DNA from: Bradyrhizobium sp. sBnM-33
GTDB lineage: Bacteria > Pseudomonadota > Alphaproteobacteria > Rhizobiales > Xanthobacteraceae
Length of the DNA: 64,000 bases
Reading direction: 5' to 3'
NCBI RefSeq assembly: GCF_032917945.1
Contig: NZ_CP136624.1
Coordinates: 2,232,001-2,296,000 of the forward strand
In this document: positions 18,750 through 26,854 of the stretch, piece after piece
Numbering within the stretch: the first letter of the stretch is position 1
How the letters are laid out: every line of letters starts with the position of its first letter
The notes under the pieces: model-generated
Database searches by the model: none
Seen by the model: the letters and a program-made list of their open reading frames with translations, nothing else
Told to the model about the DNA's origin: nothing
Program-made: the position numbers and the translations under genes

Positions 18750-18899
18750 CGAGCTAACTATCTTGGCTCCGTCCTCCCAAGAGGGGCAGCCTCGAATGGA
18801 AGTGAACCCGGAGATTTTGTCCCACCTCGCATCGACATGCGACCATAGCAAAGCTGGCTATGGCGTGAACCTACGAACATTAGTAGTTAGCTCGATGAG

Positions 18900-19200
18900 C
18901 TGACCGACGTCCTCACTAAGCTGGTCAATCTCTGGCCGGTCTCCCACTGGACGAACTCATGCCTTGGCCTGGGCCGCCGAGCGCGGCAGAAGCCTGTCCG
19001 CTTGACGAACTCCGATTCAGGATCGCAGTCGAACCTGATGGCCTCGTCGCCACCGGCTTGGTGCCCTCCGATAGCTTCAACAAGCCTTCTGCGCCCGGCT
19101 GAAAGTTGTTGCGGCGAGATCGCCTGCCGACGACCGACCTCCAACATCAATGCGCCTGGCGCGTAGGTCCGCCACGATCTCTGCCTTGACACCGTCGCAC
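18900..19200 (-). pseudogene. IS66-type tnpA remnant
   Basis: The minus-strand translation contains PGALMLEVGRRQAISPQQLS followed by AGRRRLVEA and HEFVQWETGQRL. This resembles the helix-turn-helix segment of IS66-family TnpA (PGA..S.VARRHGISPQQLF.WRR). There is no start codon in a sensible place, and the flanking sequence does not fit the family, so it is a relic. Confidence 0.55.
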
Positions 19201-19675
19201 CAACGGCGGCGCCGAACCCGAGCCACAATGCGTCAACAATATCCGCAATCATGCTGCGGTCCGCTCTCTTCATAACGAAAGCGTATTGCAGACCAGTTCG
19301 CCTACAACAAGGTGGGGGAAAATGACCGCTTACGGACCATCTATGCCCGGTTTGATAGCTCTGATGTCGCAAACTCGACAAGGCGCCGCGGGCATTCCAG
19401 CGGACATGCTGTACGAGCTCGGGTCCTGTCAAGCAAGGGAGTATCATCCTGCGACTGGCACGGCTGTTGCTGGAAGAGCGACGGGCCACTACAGCCAGTG
19501 CGGAGATGGAGCCATGAAACTCGCTTCCGGATACAAAGCGTTGCGGGAAGTCGCTCACAAGGACTACCCAGGCCAAATGAAGTTGGACGGACTTCTTGAT
19601 CAGTGGGGGATGCTCGATGCAATGAGCAGCGTCGTAAATGCGGACTACTCGGACCGCTTTGCAAAGCAATCAGGT
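19201..19675. other. Stretch between IS relics, nothing firmly assignable
   Basis: A plus-strand frame from about 19322 to 19702 is open and reads smoothly (for example MKLASGYKALREVAHKDYPG), but it resembles no family I know and runs into the antisense of the ISNCY transposase. I leave it unassigned. Confidence 0.4.
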
Positions 19676-20084
19676 CAGCTGCCCGAACCACCAAATCGTT
19701 GACCGCTTTCAGCGTTTGTGGGGTCAGACGGATGAAGCCACGCTGGAAGGCGTCGTGCTTCGGCACCGGCGCGCAGTAGAAGTCGGTGAACTGACGAAGC
19801 GTCAATCCATCTGCGATGCGTTCACGCAACTCGCGATAGTCCCAGTTCTTGAGCCGCATCAGAACCAGCGAGCGCAGAACCTGTGTCGCCGTCAATCCGT
19901 GACGACCGCTATCTGGCTGCTTCAGGCCACGCACCAGATCCCGCCGGACACGCTCGATGACGTCCCGCTGGTCGTCGAGAAAGCCGGATATCGCCTCCAG
20001 CAGCGGCTCCAGGCAAATGCCCTGATCACGTTGCCGCATCAGCTCCCAATCGGCAAAGCTGATCTGTCGCGCTGTCGCTCTCAC
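19676..20084 (-). pseudogene. ISNCY-family transposase N-terminal fragment
   Basis: It begins with a GTG (20084) overlapping the stop of the DUF6788 gene (GTGTGA). The N-terminal domain is well preserved: GLTATQVLRSLVLMRLKNWD, then YRELRERIADGLTLRQFTDFY, then PVPKHDAFQRGFIRLTPQTL. After VNDLVVRAAD the family sequence stops, so the catalytic domain is absent and the product would be non-functional. Confidence 0.78.
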
Positions 20085-20440
20085 ACCGCTCGGCTCTTCT
20101 TGCTTTTGGATGCTTCGGCGCGCTGTCGCTTCAGCGCTTTGATGTATCGCGGTGCCGCCTGGTGCAGCAGATCCTGCAGAGCGCGCCCGTTGTCCAGGTT
20201 GCGCTGAACCTCCGGCACAAGCTCTTCCGGCACGTAGACGGCAACGCGACGGCCGTTCGCGCGACCGTAGAGCACATAACTTTGATGCTGTTCGCCAGAC
20301 TGGCACGCAGGGCAATTCTTGCGGATGCACCGGCTACGACGCAGGCTCAGCGAACCCAGAAGCGCAGGCCAGAGATTCGTCGATTCGCTTCGCAGCCAGC
20401 GCGCGACATCCGAAGGCGATTCCGAATCAACATGCTTCAT
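20081..20440 (-). CDS. DUF6788 protein, accessory gene of the ISNCY-type element
   Basis: The product is 119 residues counting from ATG 20440 (MKHVDSESPSD...), a start also present in the second copy at 63891. The family core is SLSLRRSRCIRKNCPACQSG, with a Cys pair (CIRKNCPAC) likely to bind zinc, then YVLYGRANGRRVAVYVPEEL and a basic C-terminal helix. Such small proteins are regularly found directly before this transposase type and are assumed to help it bind DNA; their biochemical role is not established. The frame is intact although the partner transposase is not. Confidence 0.75.
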   Translation of the reverse strand: MKHVDSESPSDVARWLRSESTNLWPALLGSLSLRRSRCIRKNCPACQSGEQHQSYVLYGRANGRRVAVYVPEELVPEVQRNLDNGRALQDLLHQAAPRYIKALKRQRAEASKSKKSRAV

Positions 20441-20554
20441 ATGAAGAATGTGATACCATGCACATGTACGCCGCAAGAAAAACGTGCTCGAAAATCGCGA
20501 AATAACCCCTATTTTAAAGGGCGAAATGTCTTTCGCGACAGAAACTAGTCTAGG

Positions 20555-20985
20555 CGCAGACATAGAAGCTCACGTGGGCAGGCGACGTCGATCGCGGAAC
20601 TGACAAGGTCGGAGATCAGATAGTCGCTCGATCCGTCGACAATACGGGCATCAACATCGCGGAAACGGTGCCGGTGGTCGAGGCGGATTGCCTAAAATTT
20701 CCGGCTGAAAATGAGGCTTGGACGCCGATCGCCAATCGACCGCTTTCACCGCGTGATCGACTTTTAACACAACTCCCAACTGCTTCTGTCTCTTCCACGA
20801 ATCGCCGGGCGGTATGGTGGAGTTCCTGGCCTTCGCGCAAACAGTCGAGTCAGGGTCGACTGCTTGATTCTGAGCGTCTCTGCCGCCTGACGAAGGCTCC
20901 GATGCTGGAAACGACGATCGCCCAGCGTAGATCTCGAAATTCCAACGGCACGTCGAAACCAATGGCGAGTTGTTGCATGTGTCCA
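20555..20985 (-). pseudogene. LysR-family regulator relic cut by the ISNCY-type element
   Basis: Reading across frames on the minus strand gives a LysR N-terminus: DVPLEFRDLRWAIVVSSIG, then LRQAAETLRIKQSTLTR (helix-turn-helix), then ARRFVEETEAVGSC, then RGESGRLAIGVQASFSAGN and SSDYLISDLVSSAIDVA. At least three frameshifts separate these pieces. Sequence resemblance ends against the IS boundary at 20544-20548, so the effector domain was removed by the insertion or by a later deletion. Confidence 0.7.
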
Positions 20986-21270
20986 AGTGTTCCGTTGAAT
21001 CTGTCATTCGATTGGCTTTCTGCAGCACCTCCGAGTCGCCGCGGACATCAGAATTGGTTGCTCCCGGGCTCTTTCGATGATCAGGCTTTTGCTGACGACC
21101 AGCGCGCCGGACATGACCAGGTACCGTAATAGTAAATCGATTCGGAAAGTGTGGTGCAGGACTATTGCTCAAGCTGCATTCCTTGATGATGCTCGAAACG
21201 CGGTCGCTGGCAAGTCGCACGGAATAATTGCTGGTCTTATTGTTTACGTCAAACTGGTTGTCAGGACAGG

Positions 21271-21762
21271 TTATCTGCCTGCGTAGCGCACCGGGTTTCC
21301 GAAGATAGCCGGAGGAACTGCGCGACTGACTATTTCACGTATGGCAAAGTTCGACTGAATGCGTGAAACTCGTGGGAGGCAAGAGAGTTCAGTACGGTGG
21401 ATTCGTTCGAAATCTTCAATATCACGAGCCAGCACTATGAGAAGATAGTCGTCGCTTCCAGACATTAGGAAGCAACGGACGACCGATGGGCATTTGACGA
21501 TACCAGTTTCGAATAGTTTCAATGCATCGTCACTTTGGCTGTCCAGCGTGACTCTCACCAGCACCGTTGTGTTGAGGCCGAACCGAGTGAGGTCAAGCGT
21601 CGCCTGATATCCGGTGATGTAGCCTTCATCTTCTAGCGTACGCTGACGTCGCGCGATTGCAGTGCTAGACAAACCCATTCGATTGGATAGTTCAGTCTGA
21701 CTGATCCGCGCGTTCGTGCTGAGCTCAGCGAGAATTGTTAGGTCGATTCTGTCGGCATCCAT
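21271..21762 (-). CDS. Lrp/AsnC-family regulator, probable regulator of ald
   Basis: This 163-residue DNA-binding protein has an N-terminal winged helix (LTILAELSTNARISQTELSN, then RMGLSSTAIARRQRTLEDEG) and a C-terminal ligand-binding alpha-beta domain (TTVLVRVTLDSQ, GSDDYLLIVLARDIEDFERI). It is transcribed divergently from ald with about 130 bp between start codons, the usual arrangement for AldR-type Lrp proteins that activate alanine dehydrogenase in response to alanine. Regulation of ald is inferred from position. The gene is intact and of normal family length. Confidence 0.88.
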   Translation of the reverse strand: MDADRIDLTILAELSTNARISQTELSNRMGLSSTAIARRQRTLEDEGYITGYQATLDLTRFGLNTTVLVRVTLDSQSDDALKLFETGIVKCPSVVRCFLMSGSDDYLLIVLARDIEDFERIHRTELSCLPRVSRIQSNFAIREIVSRAVPPAIFGNPVRYAGR

Positions 21763-21769
21763 TTGTTTG

Positions 21770-21894
21770 GAATCCTGCGTGGTAGTGCCAAAAACGGTTA
21801 AAGTTCTGCACCTTTTCGTTCCAGCTTCGCAAGTTTGCAGAAAATCAAACTGCTCTTCCGGCTAAAAGGAGATCTTCCAGATCGGAGGGTGGAG
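21770..21894. promoter_or_regulatory. Divergent lrp-ald control region
   Basis: This is the intergenic region between lrp and ald. It holds TTCTGCACC, TTCGCAAGTTTGCAGAAAA and a strong ribosome site GGAGGGTGGAG just before the ald ATG. The stretch GCAAGTTTGC (21831-21840 region) is a short interrupted palindrome that could be a regulator site. A diverged copy of this whole region occurs upstream of pyc (60013-60222). Confidence 0.6.
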
Positions 21895-23007
21895 ATGAAA
21901 GTCGGTGTTCCAAAGGAAATCAAGTCGCATGAGTATCGCGTCGGCCTCACCCCTGGAGCAGTTCGTGAATATGTAGCCGCTGGCCACACTGTGGTGATCG
22001 AAACCGATGCCGGCGTCGGCATCGGCGCGGCAGATCAGGACTACCGCAAAGCTGGCGCGGCCATTGTGGGCTCAGCTCACGAGGTGTTTGCATCGAGCGA
22101 GATGATCGTGAAGATAAAGGAGCCCCAGCCGTCCGAGTGGGCCCTCCTACGAGAAAACCAGATCCTCTTCACCTATCTTCATCTTGCGCCTGATCCAGAG
22201 CAAGCCAAAGGCCTTATGAAATCTGGCTGCACCGCTGTTGCCTATGAAACCGTGTCTGACGCGCGTGGCGGTCTTCCATTGCTAGCTCCGATGAGCGAGG
22301 TCGCCGGCAGGCTTGCGATCGAAGCGGCCGGTGCTGCCCTAAAGCGATACGCTGGGGGGCGAGGGCTGCTGATCGGTGGTGTTCCCGGTGTCCAGCCGGC
22401 TAGGATAGTGGTGGTCGGAGGTGGCGTTGTTGGTACCCATGCGGCCCGGATGGCGGCGGGCTTAGGTGCCGAGATTACAATCCTCGACCGCTCTATTCCT
22501 AGGCTTCGCGAATTGGATGAACTATTCGAAGGCCGTGTTCGAACCAGGTTCTCGACGATCGAAGCCGTCGAGGAGGAGGTCTTTGCAGCGGACGTTGTCA
22601 TCGGCGCCGTACTTGTGCCGGGTGCGAGCGCGCCAAAACTCGTCACCCGTAGCATGTTGAGTTCAATGCGTAAGGGCTCGGTGATTGTCGACGTTGCGAT
22701 TGATCAAGGCGGCTGTTTCGAGACATCACGTCCGACCACGCACGCTGATCCAACGTATGAGGTGGACGGGGTGATTCACTACTGTGTCGCCAATATGCCG
22801 GGAGCCGTCCCACTGACTTCGAGCCATGCGCTGAACAATGCGACACTGCCGTTTGGTTTGGCCCTTGCCAATAGGGGGCTCGCAGCAGCGCTCGACGATC
22901 CGCATCTGCGCGCAGGTCTCAATGTCCATCGGGGCCGGCTCACCTATAGGGCTGTTGCTGAGAGCCTCGGCCTCCCGTTTGCACCGATCGAACAGGCGGC
23001 GGCCTGA
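21895..23007 (+). CDS. ald: Alanine dehydrogenase
   Basis: This 370-residue cytosolic enzyme oxidatively deaminates L-alanine to pyruvate and ammonia with NAD+, reversibly. The N-terminal AlaDh/PNT domain (MKVGVPKEIKSHEYRVGLTP) carries the catalytic Lys75 (KIKEPQPSEW) and His96 (TYLHLAPD), whose numbering matches characterised enzymes. The NAD-binding Rossmann motif is VVVGGGVVGTHAARMA near 186-201. The C-terminus has IDQGGCFETSRPTTH and NMPGAVPLTSSHALNNATLP. The start is fixed by alignment and by GGAGGGTGGAG before the ATG at 21895; an upstream in-frame ATG (21835) would add 20 unconserved residues. A rho-independent terminator follows 41 bp after the stop, so it is monocistronic. Divergent lrp probably controls it. 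Confidence 0.95.
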   Translation: MKVGVPKEIKSHEYRVGLTPGAVREYVAAGHTVVIETDAGVGIGAADQDYRKAGAAIVGSAHEVFASSEMIVKIKEPQPSEWALLRENQILFTYLHLAPDPEQAKGLMKSGCTAVAYETVSDARGGLPLLAPMSEVAGRLAIEAAGAALKRYAGGRGLLIGGVPGVQPARIVVVGGGVVGTHAARMAAGLGAEITILDRSIPRLRELDELFEGRVRTRFSTIEAVEEEVFAADVVIGAVLVPGASAPKLVTRSMLSSMRKGSVIVDVAIDQGGCFETSRPTTHADPTYEVDGVIHYCVANMPGAVPLTSSHALNNATLPFGLALANRGLAAALDDPHLRAGLNVHRGRLTYRAVAESLGLPFAPIEQAAA

Positions 23008-23048
23008 TCACAGAGGTCCCACTGGGGACGTTTCCTCCCTGACTTGGC

Positions 23049-23079
23049 GGGCCACTCCGGAAGGAGTGGCCCTTTTTTT
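23049..23079 (+). terminator. Rho-independent terminator of ald
   Basis: The perfect 10-bp stem GGGCCACTCC / GGAGTGGCCC with a GGAA tetraloop is followed by seven T residues. Confidence 0.9.
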
Positions 23080-23471
23080 GGTAATAAATTCACGATTTCA
23101 GCTGCCTTAGAATCTCTGGTCGAACCGAAAGAAACTGAGTCCGTGTGTTGGGGACACGCCCGCCCTCGACATTGAGGGAAAGTCCCACTGAACTCAAACT
23201 CGTGCCGAGGGGAATCAAGGACGAGCTGCGCTCCCGCGCTGTGCGTGAGCACGGCAGCGTTTGCGCGGAACGCAATCCGAATGGCTAGCAATACCCGGAC
23301 GGCCCTGCAGGAGGAACTGCGGCTGAAGGATTTGCTTACTTCTCGAAGTCGGACAGCGACTGAAACACTTCGGTGGAACGCGTTCACCCTGCAACTCGGG
23401 GCTACGTGCTATGGCTGTCTGGACTGGATAAGTGGGAGTCGCCGGCAGGATCAAACCGGCGATCCTATGGA
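23080..23471. other. Intergenic stretch between ald and mmsA, no supported gene
   Basis: About 390 bp contain only short frames without recognisable family features. It may be decayed coding sequence, but nothing can be named. Confidence 0.45.
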
Positions 23472-24970
23472 TCAGATCATCGTCGGCATCACGAATTCTG
23501 CGCCGCTCCGGATGCCCGTTGGCCATCGCGTCGTGATTGTTTTCAGTCTGGTGTAGAATCGCACTCCTTCGGGGCCGTGCATGTGGTGATCTCCGAAAAG
23601 AGAAGCCTTCCACCCTCCGAACGAATGAAATGCCATCGGAACGGGAATGGGAACGTTTATGCCCACCATTCCGACCTGAATCTGGTGAGCGAATTCTCGT
23701 GCCGCATCGCCGTCTCTGGTGAATATTGCGGTGCCGTTGCCGAACTCGTGCTTGTTTATCATGTCGGCCGCCTCGTCATAGGAGCCAGCGCGGGCCACCG
23801 CGAGCACAGGGCCGAAGATCTCCTCTCGATAGACTTGCATTTCCGTTGTCACTCGGTCGAAGAGGGTCCCCCCAATAAAGTAACCGTTCTCGTACCCTTG
23901 TCGCTTAAAATCGCGCCCATCAACAACGAGTTCTGCACCCTCGGCAACGCCGGCGTTGACGTAAGCGCGAACCTTGTCAAGGTGTTGTTTCGTCACGAGC
24001 GGCCCCATTTCTGCGCTGGGATCGGTGCCGGGGCCAATGGTCAATGCGCGAACCTTCGGTGCCAGTTTTTGGATGAGTTCTTGCGCGGTGGCATCGCCAA
24101 TAGGGACAGCAACCGAAATAGCCATGCAGCGCTCGCCCGCCGAACCGTAAGCTGCCCCCATCAGTGCATCAACTGCCAGGTCCATATTGGCGTCGGGCAT
24201 TATGATCATGTGGTTCTTGGCGCCACCGAGTGCCTGGCAGCGTTTGCCGTGACGCGTTGCGGTCTCGTAGATATAGCGTGCGATTGGCGTCGAACCGACA
24301 AAACTCACAGCCGAGACGTCAGCGTGTGTGAGAAGTGCATTAACCGCCTCCTTATCGCCTTGGACGACGTTGAACACTCCGGGGGGAGACCTGCCTCTTT
24401 GAGCCACCTGGCTAGGATAAGCGAGGCCGATGGCACGCGCTCGGAGGGCTTGAGAACGAAGGTGTTTCCGCAGGCGAGCGCGACGGGAAACATCCACATC
24501 GGAACCATTGCAGGAAAATTGAATGGGGTGATGCCGGCGACGACCCCGAGCGGTTGCCGCAGCGAATGGGAATCGACGCGGGTGCCGACATTTTCGGTGA
24601 TTTCACCTTTGAGGAGTTCGGGCGCGCCGGTCGCAAACTCCACCACTTCCATTCCCCGCTGAATCTCTCCTTTCGCGTCTGACAGAACCTTGCCATGTTC
24701 GGCAGTGATCACTTGGGCGAGTTCATCGATCCGGTCCTCAAGGATTCGCAAGAAGCGGTTGAGAATGCGCGCGCGCCGAAGCGGAGGCGTGCTAGCCCAC
24801 GCCGGAAAGGCCTCTCTTGCCGCAACCACTGCAGCGCTTACGTCTTCTGCCGAAGCTAAGCCCAGCGTTCCGGACTGTTCGCCGCTCGCGGGGTTGAAAA
24901 CGGGCGAGGTCCTGCTGCCTCGACCCTGGAATACTTGGCCGTTGATGAAGTTCGGAATGGTCGCGGACAT
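23472..24970 (-). pseudogene. mmsA: Methylmalonate-semialdehyde dehydrogenase-like gene with one frameshift
   Basis: The two overlapping frames (24305-24970 and 23472-24497) together encode a complete CoA-acylating aldehyde dehydrogenase of about 498 residues. It has an N-terminal [35 protein letters not shown], the NAD-site [14 protein letters not shown], the catalytic Cys in [12 protein letters not shown], the EEIFGPVL glutamate, and a C-terminal [20 protein letters not shown]. The break is at a run of six G (24381-24386, plus strand). A seventh base would restore [13 protein letters not shown] homopolymer-length change is the commonest type of frameshift, and also of sequencing error. It resembles the aldehyde dehydrogenase that accompanies y4uB-type aminotransferases. 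A LysR gene lies divergently upstream. Confidence 0.85.
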
Positions 24971-25074
24971 CGTTGCGCTCCTCTGTCGGATGCTTGATCC
25001 CGATCGATATGAAGCGCATGAATCTGCACATCAATCGCCGTGTTCGCGGCTCCGTTGTGCAGAAAGTGTAGTCA

Positions 25075-25961
25075 ATGGATTGGGAACGGGTTCGGATATT
25101 CCTGGAAGTCGTGCGTGCTGGGCAGATCCTGAAGGCGTCAAAGCGGTTGCGGCTCAACCATGCGACGGTCGCCCGTCAACTTACCGCGTTGGAGAAAGGT
25201 CTCAACGCCAAGCTGCTCGAGCGCCACGTCTCAGGTTGCACGCTCACACTGGCAGGTGAGGCCCTGGTTGCCGCTGCAGAACGCGCCGAGAGTGAGCTTC
25301 TCAAAGTCGGCGCAAGCATCGGCGGTGCTACCGAAGCGATTACTGGCACCGTGCGCGTCGGGGCGCCGGACGGACTGGGCAACTATTTTTTGGCTAGCCG
25401 GCTCGGAGCGCTAGCTGCCAGACACCCTGGTCTTGTCATTCAGCTCGTTCCGCTTCCCCGCACGTTTTCATTGTCGCGGCGCGAGGCGGATATTGCAATC
25501 ACTCTGGACGAGCCAAAGCAAGGACGGCTAATCATTTCAAAATTGACTGACTATACGTTGAGCGTCTATGCGGCGCAGAGCTATTTGTCGCGTGAAGGCG
25601 AAGTCAAAAGTCAATCTGATCTGGCGGGCGACTGTTCGTCACGCACGTGGAGGACTTCGTATACAGCCGGGCGCTGGACTATGCCTCGGCTCTTGGCCGC
25701 CTGATGTCGCGTCGCTACGAATGCGGCAGCGTCGTTGCCCAGATAGAGGCCGTGCGAAGCGGCCACGGAATCGGCATTTTGCATGATTACGCGGCCCGAA
25801 ATTATCCCGAACTACAGCGCCTGCTCCCCAAAGTGCGATTCGTGCGAAGCTACTGGCTGACTTCGCATTCCGACACGCACGAGACCCGTCGTGTTCAGGA
25901 GGTACGCCGCTTCATCACGACTTCAGTCAAGGCCGCGAGGATCGACCTCGAGATGGATTGA
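25075..25961 (+). pseudogene. LysR-family regulator divergent from mmsA, one frameshift
   Basis: The N-terminal part (to about 25630) has the helix-turn-helix [18 protein letters not shown] and the start of the effector domain ([20 protein letters not shown]). The C-terminal part ([17 protein letters not shown] ... [18 protein letters not shown]) follows in another frame. The switch lies near 25632-25645, where DLAG should continue into [13 protein letters not shown]. The gene begins 104 bp from the mmsA start and is oriented away from it, so it was probably its regulator. Both members of the pair being broken suggests the pathway is no longer maintained. Confidence 0.82.
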
Positions 25962-25996
25962 CCGATTTCGCTGCCCAATCGAGTGAAAGATACTCA

Positions 25997-26617
25997 CTAG
26001 TAATGCGGCGGAGTAATCACCCAAACCACCTTTGCGGGCACCTTTCCTGGATTTGCGCAGCGGTGTTGCGAGGTGCTGCTGAACGAAAAGCTATCACCCT
26101 CCTCAAGCTGAAAGCACTTTCCGTCAACCCATAAGTCCAATCGACCTGCAATCAGAATGCCCGCTTCATTGCCATCATGGCTGTACTCGCCGCTATCAGC
26201 GCCTGGTTCGATTGTGCTCAGAAGGAGTTCGAGAGGACCGGCGAGATTGGGAGACAGAAGCTCTTCAGCGATGCCTAGCCCGGTAAATGTCAGGCGTCGG
26301 CGATGCGCTTTACGAACGATGACGTCCCTTTCATCGGAGGCAGCCTGCAAGTTGCCATTGAAGAACCAATTCATATGGACGCCGAGAACGTCGCTGAGCT
26401 TCTTCAAAACTCCGATAGGCAGCTTGGATTGATTTCGCTCAATTTGACTCAAATAGCCGATCGAGATTCCTGCTGCCTGGGCAAGCTGGGTCAAGGTCAA
26501 CTTCTTGATTTTGCGCAATTCACGGATCTGCCCGCCCACGGCGGCTTCAGGGTCCATGCTGGATCCCGACTCTGTGGCGGCCCATTCGTCAGCCGCGCGT
26601 ATCGACCTAATACCCAT
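25997..26617 (-). CDS. XRE-family regulator with C-terminal cupin domain (module 1)
   Basis: This 206-residue protein has an N-terminal helix-turn-helix (LTLTQLAQAAGISIGYLSQIERNQ at about residues 40-62, followed by LSDVLGVHMNWFF) and a C-terminal cupin_2 sensor barrel (SHDGNEAGILIAGRLDLWVD, then LEEGDSFSFSSTSQHRCANP). Proteins of this PuuR-like layout usually repress or activate adjacent genes for uptake and breakdown of small amines or amino acids, whose ligand binds the cupin. The start ATG 26617 has AAGGAG close upstream. It is divergent from the flavoprotein operon at 26855, with palindromes in between. It is paralogous to 43943-44605 (shared SPNL, GISIGYLSQIER-like and ITPP.Y ends). Confidence 0.88.
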   Translation of the reverse strand: MGIRSIRAADEWAATESGSSMDPEAAVGGQIRELRKIKKLTLTQLAQAAGISIGYLSQIERNQSKLPIGVLKKLSDVLGVHMNWFFNGNLQAASDERDVIVRKAHRRRLTFTGLGIAEELLSPNLAGPLELLLSTIEPGADSGEYSHDGNEAGILIAGRLDLWVDGKCFQLEEGDSFSFSSTSQHRCANPGKVPAKVVWVITPPHY

Positions 26618-26786
26618 CGACTCCTTCGACCTTCAAAATAACGCTAGCACGAAAGTCCTCTCGATGATCGACGGAGTGCACCGGGACCACATCAGAAGCC
26701 AACGTCTCGCAAACCTAGGCGCGCTCGGTTGCCCAGAGCGCTCGATTCTTTATAGCTGGCACAATTTTGAAAAAAAACACCCCCGT

Positions 26787-26806
26787 TGTGAAAAAATGCG
26801 TTCACA
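26787..26806. promoter_or_regulatory. Candidate operator between regulator 1 and the flavoprotein operon
   Basis: TGTGAA-N8-TTCACA forms a perfect 6-bp inverted repeat. GTGAAAAAAT within it is repeated directly at 26810-26819. The site lies about 50 bp before the chosen GTG start of the flavoprotein gene and 170 bp from the regulator start. Confidence 0.5.
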
Positions 26807-26854
26807 CAGGTGAAAAAATCTGCCAGAATTTCACCGTTGGATCGGAGATCGGGT

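Larger units (their letters stand above)
19676..20544 (-). mobile_element. ISNCY/DUF6788-type element, 3'-truncated
   Basis: The left boundary of the element (its 5' end, at 20544) is defined by comparison with a second copy beginning at 63787: both start TTTCTGTCGCGAAAGACATT and both are preceded by CTAG. The element encodes the DUF6788 protein and then a transposase, overlapping. Homology to the transposase family ends at about 19676, where unrelated sequence begins, so the 3' half of the element is lost. Confidence 0.8.

Noticed and set aside
18887..19669. Minus-strand frame of 260 codons as one gene
   Set aside because: Only the last third resembles an IS66 TnpA; the first part is out-of-frame sequence at an IS junction, so it is a chance fusion.
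19322..19702. Plus-strand open frame of about 125 codons between IS relics
   Set aside because: It reads smoothly but resembles no known family, overlaps the antisense of the ISNCY transposase and lacks a ribosome site.
23373..24662. Plus-strand open frame of 429 codons
   Set aside because: It is antisense to mmsA, which has clear dehydrogenase motifs on the minus strand; the plus frame shows no family features.
26754..26775. TGGCAC followed by TTTTG, considered as a sigma-54 promoter for the flavoprotein operon
   Set aside because: The -12 GC is absent at the required distance.
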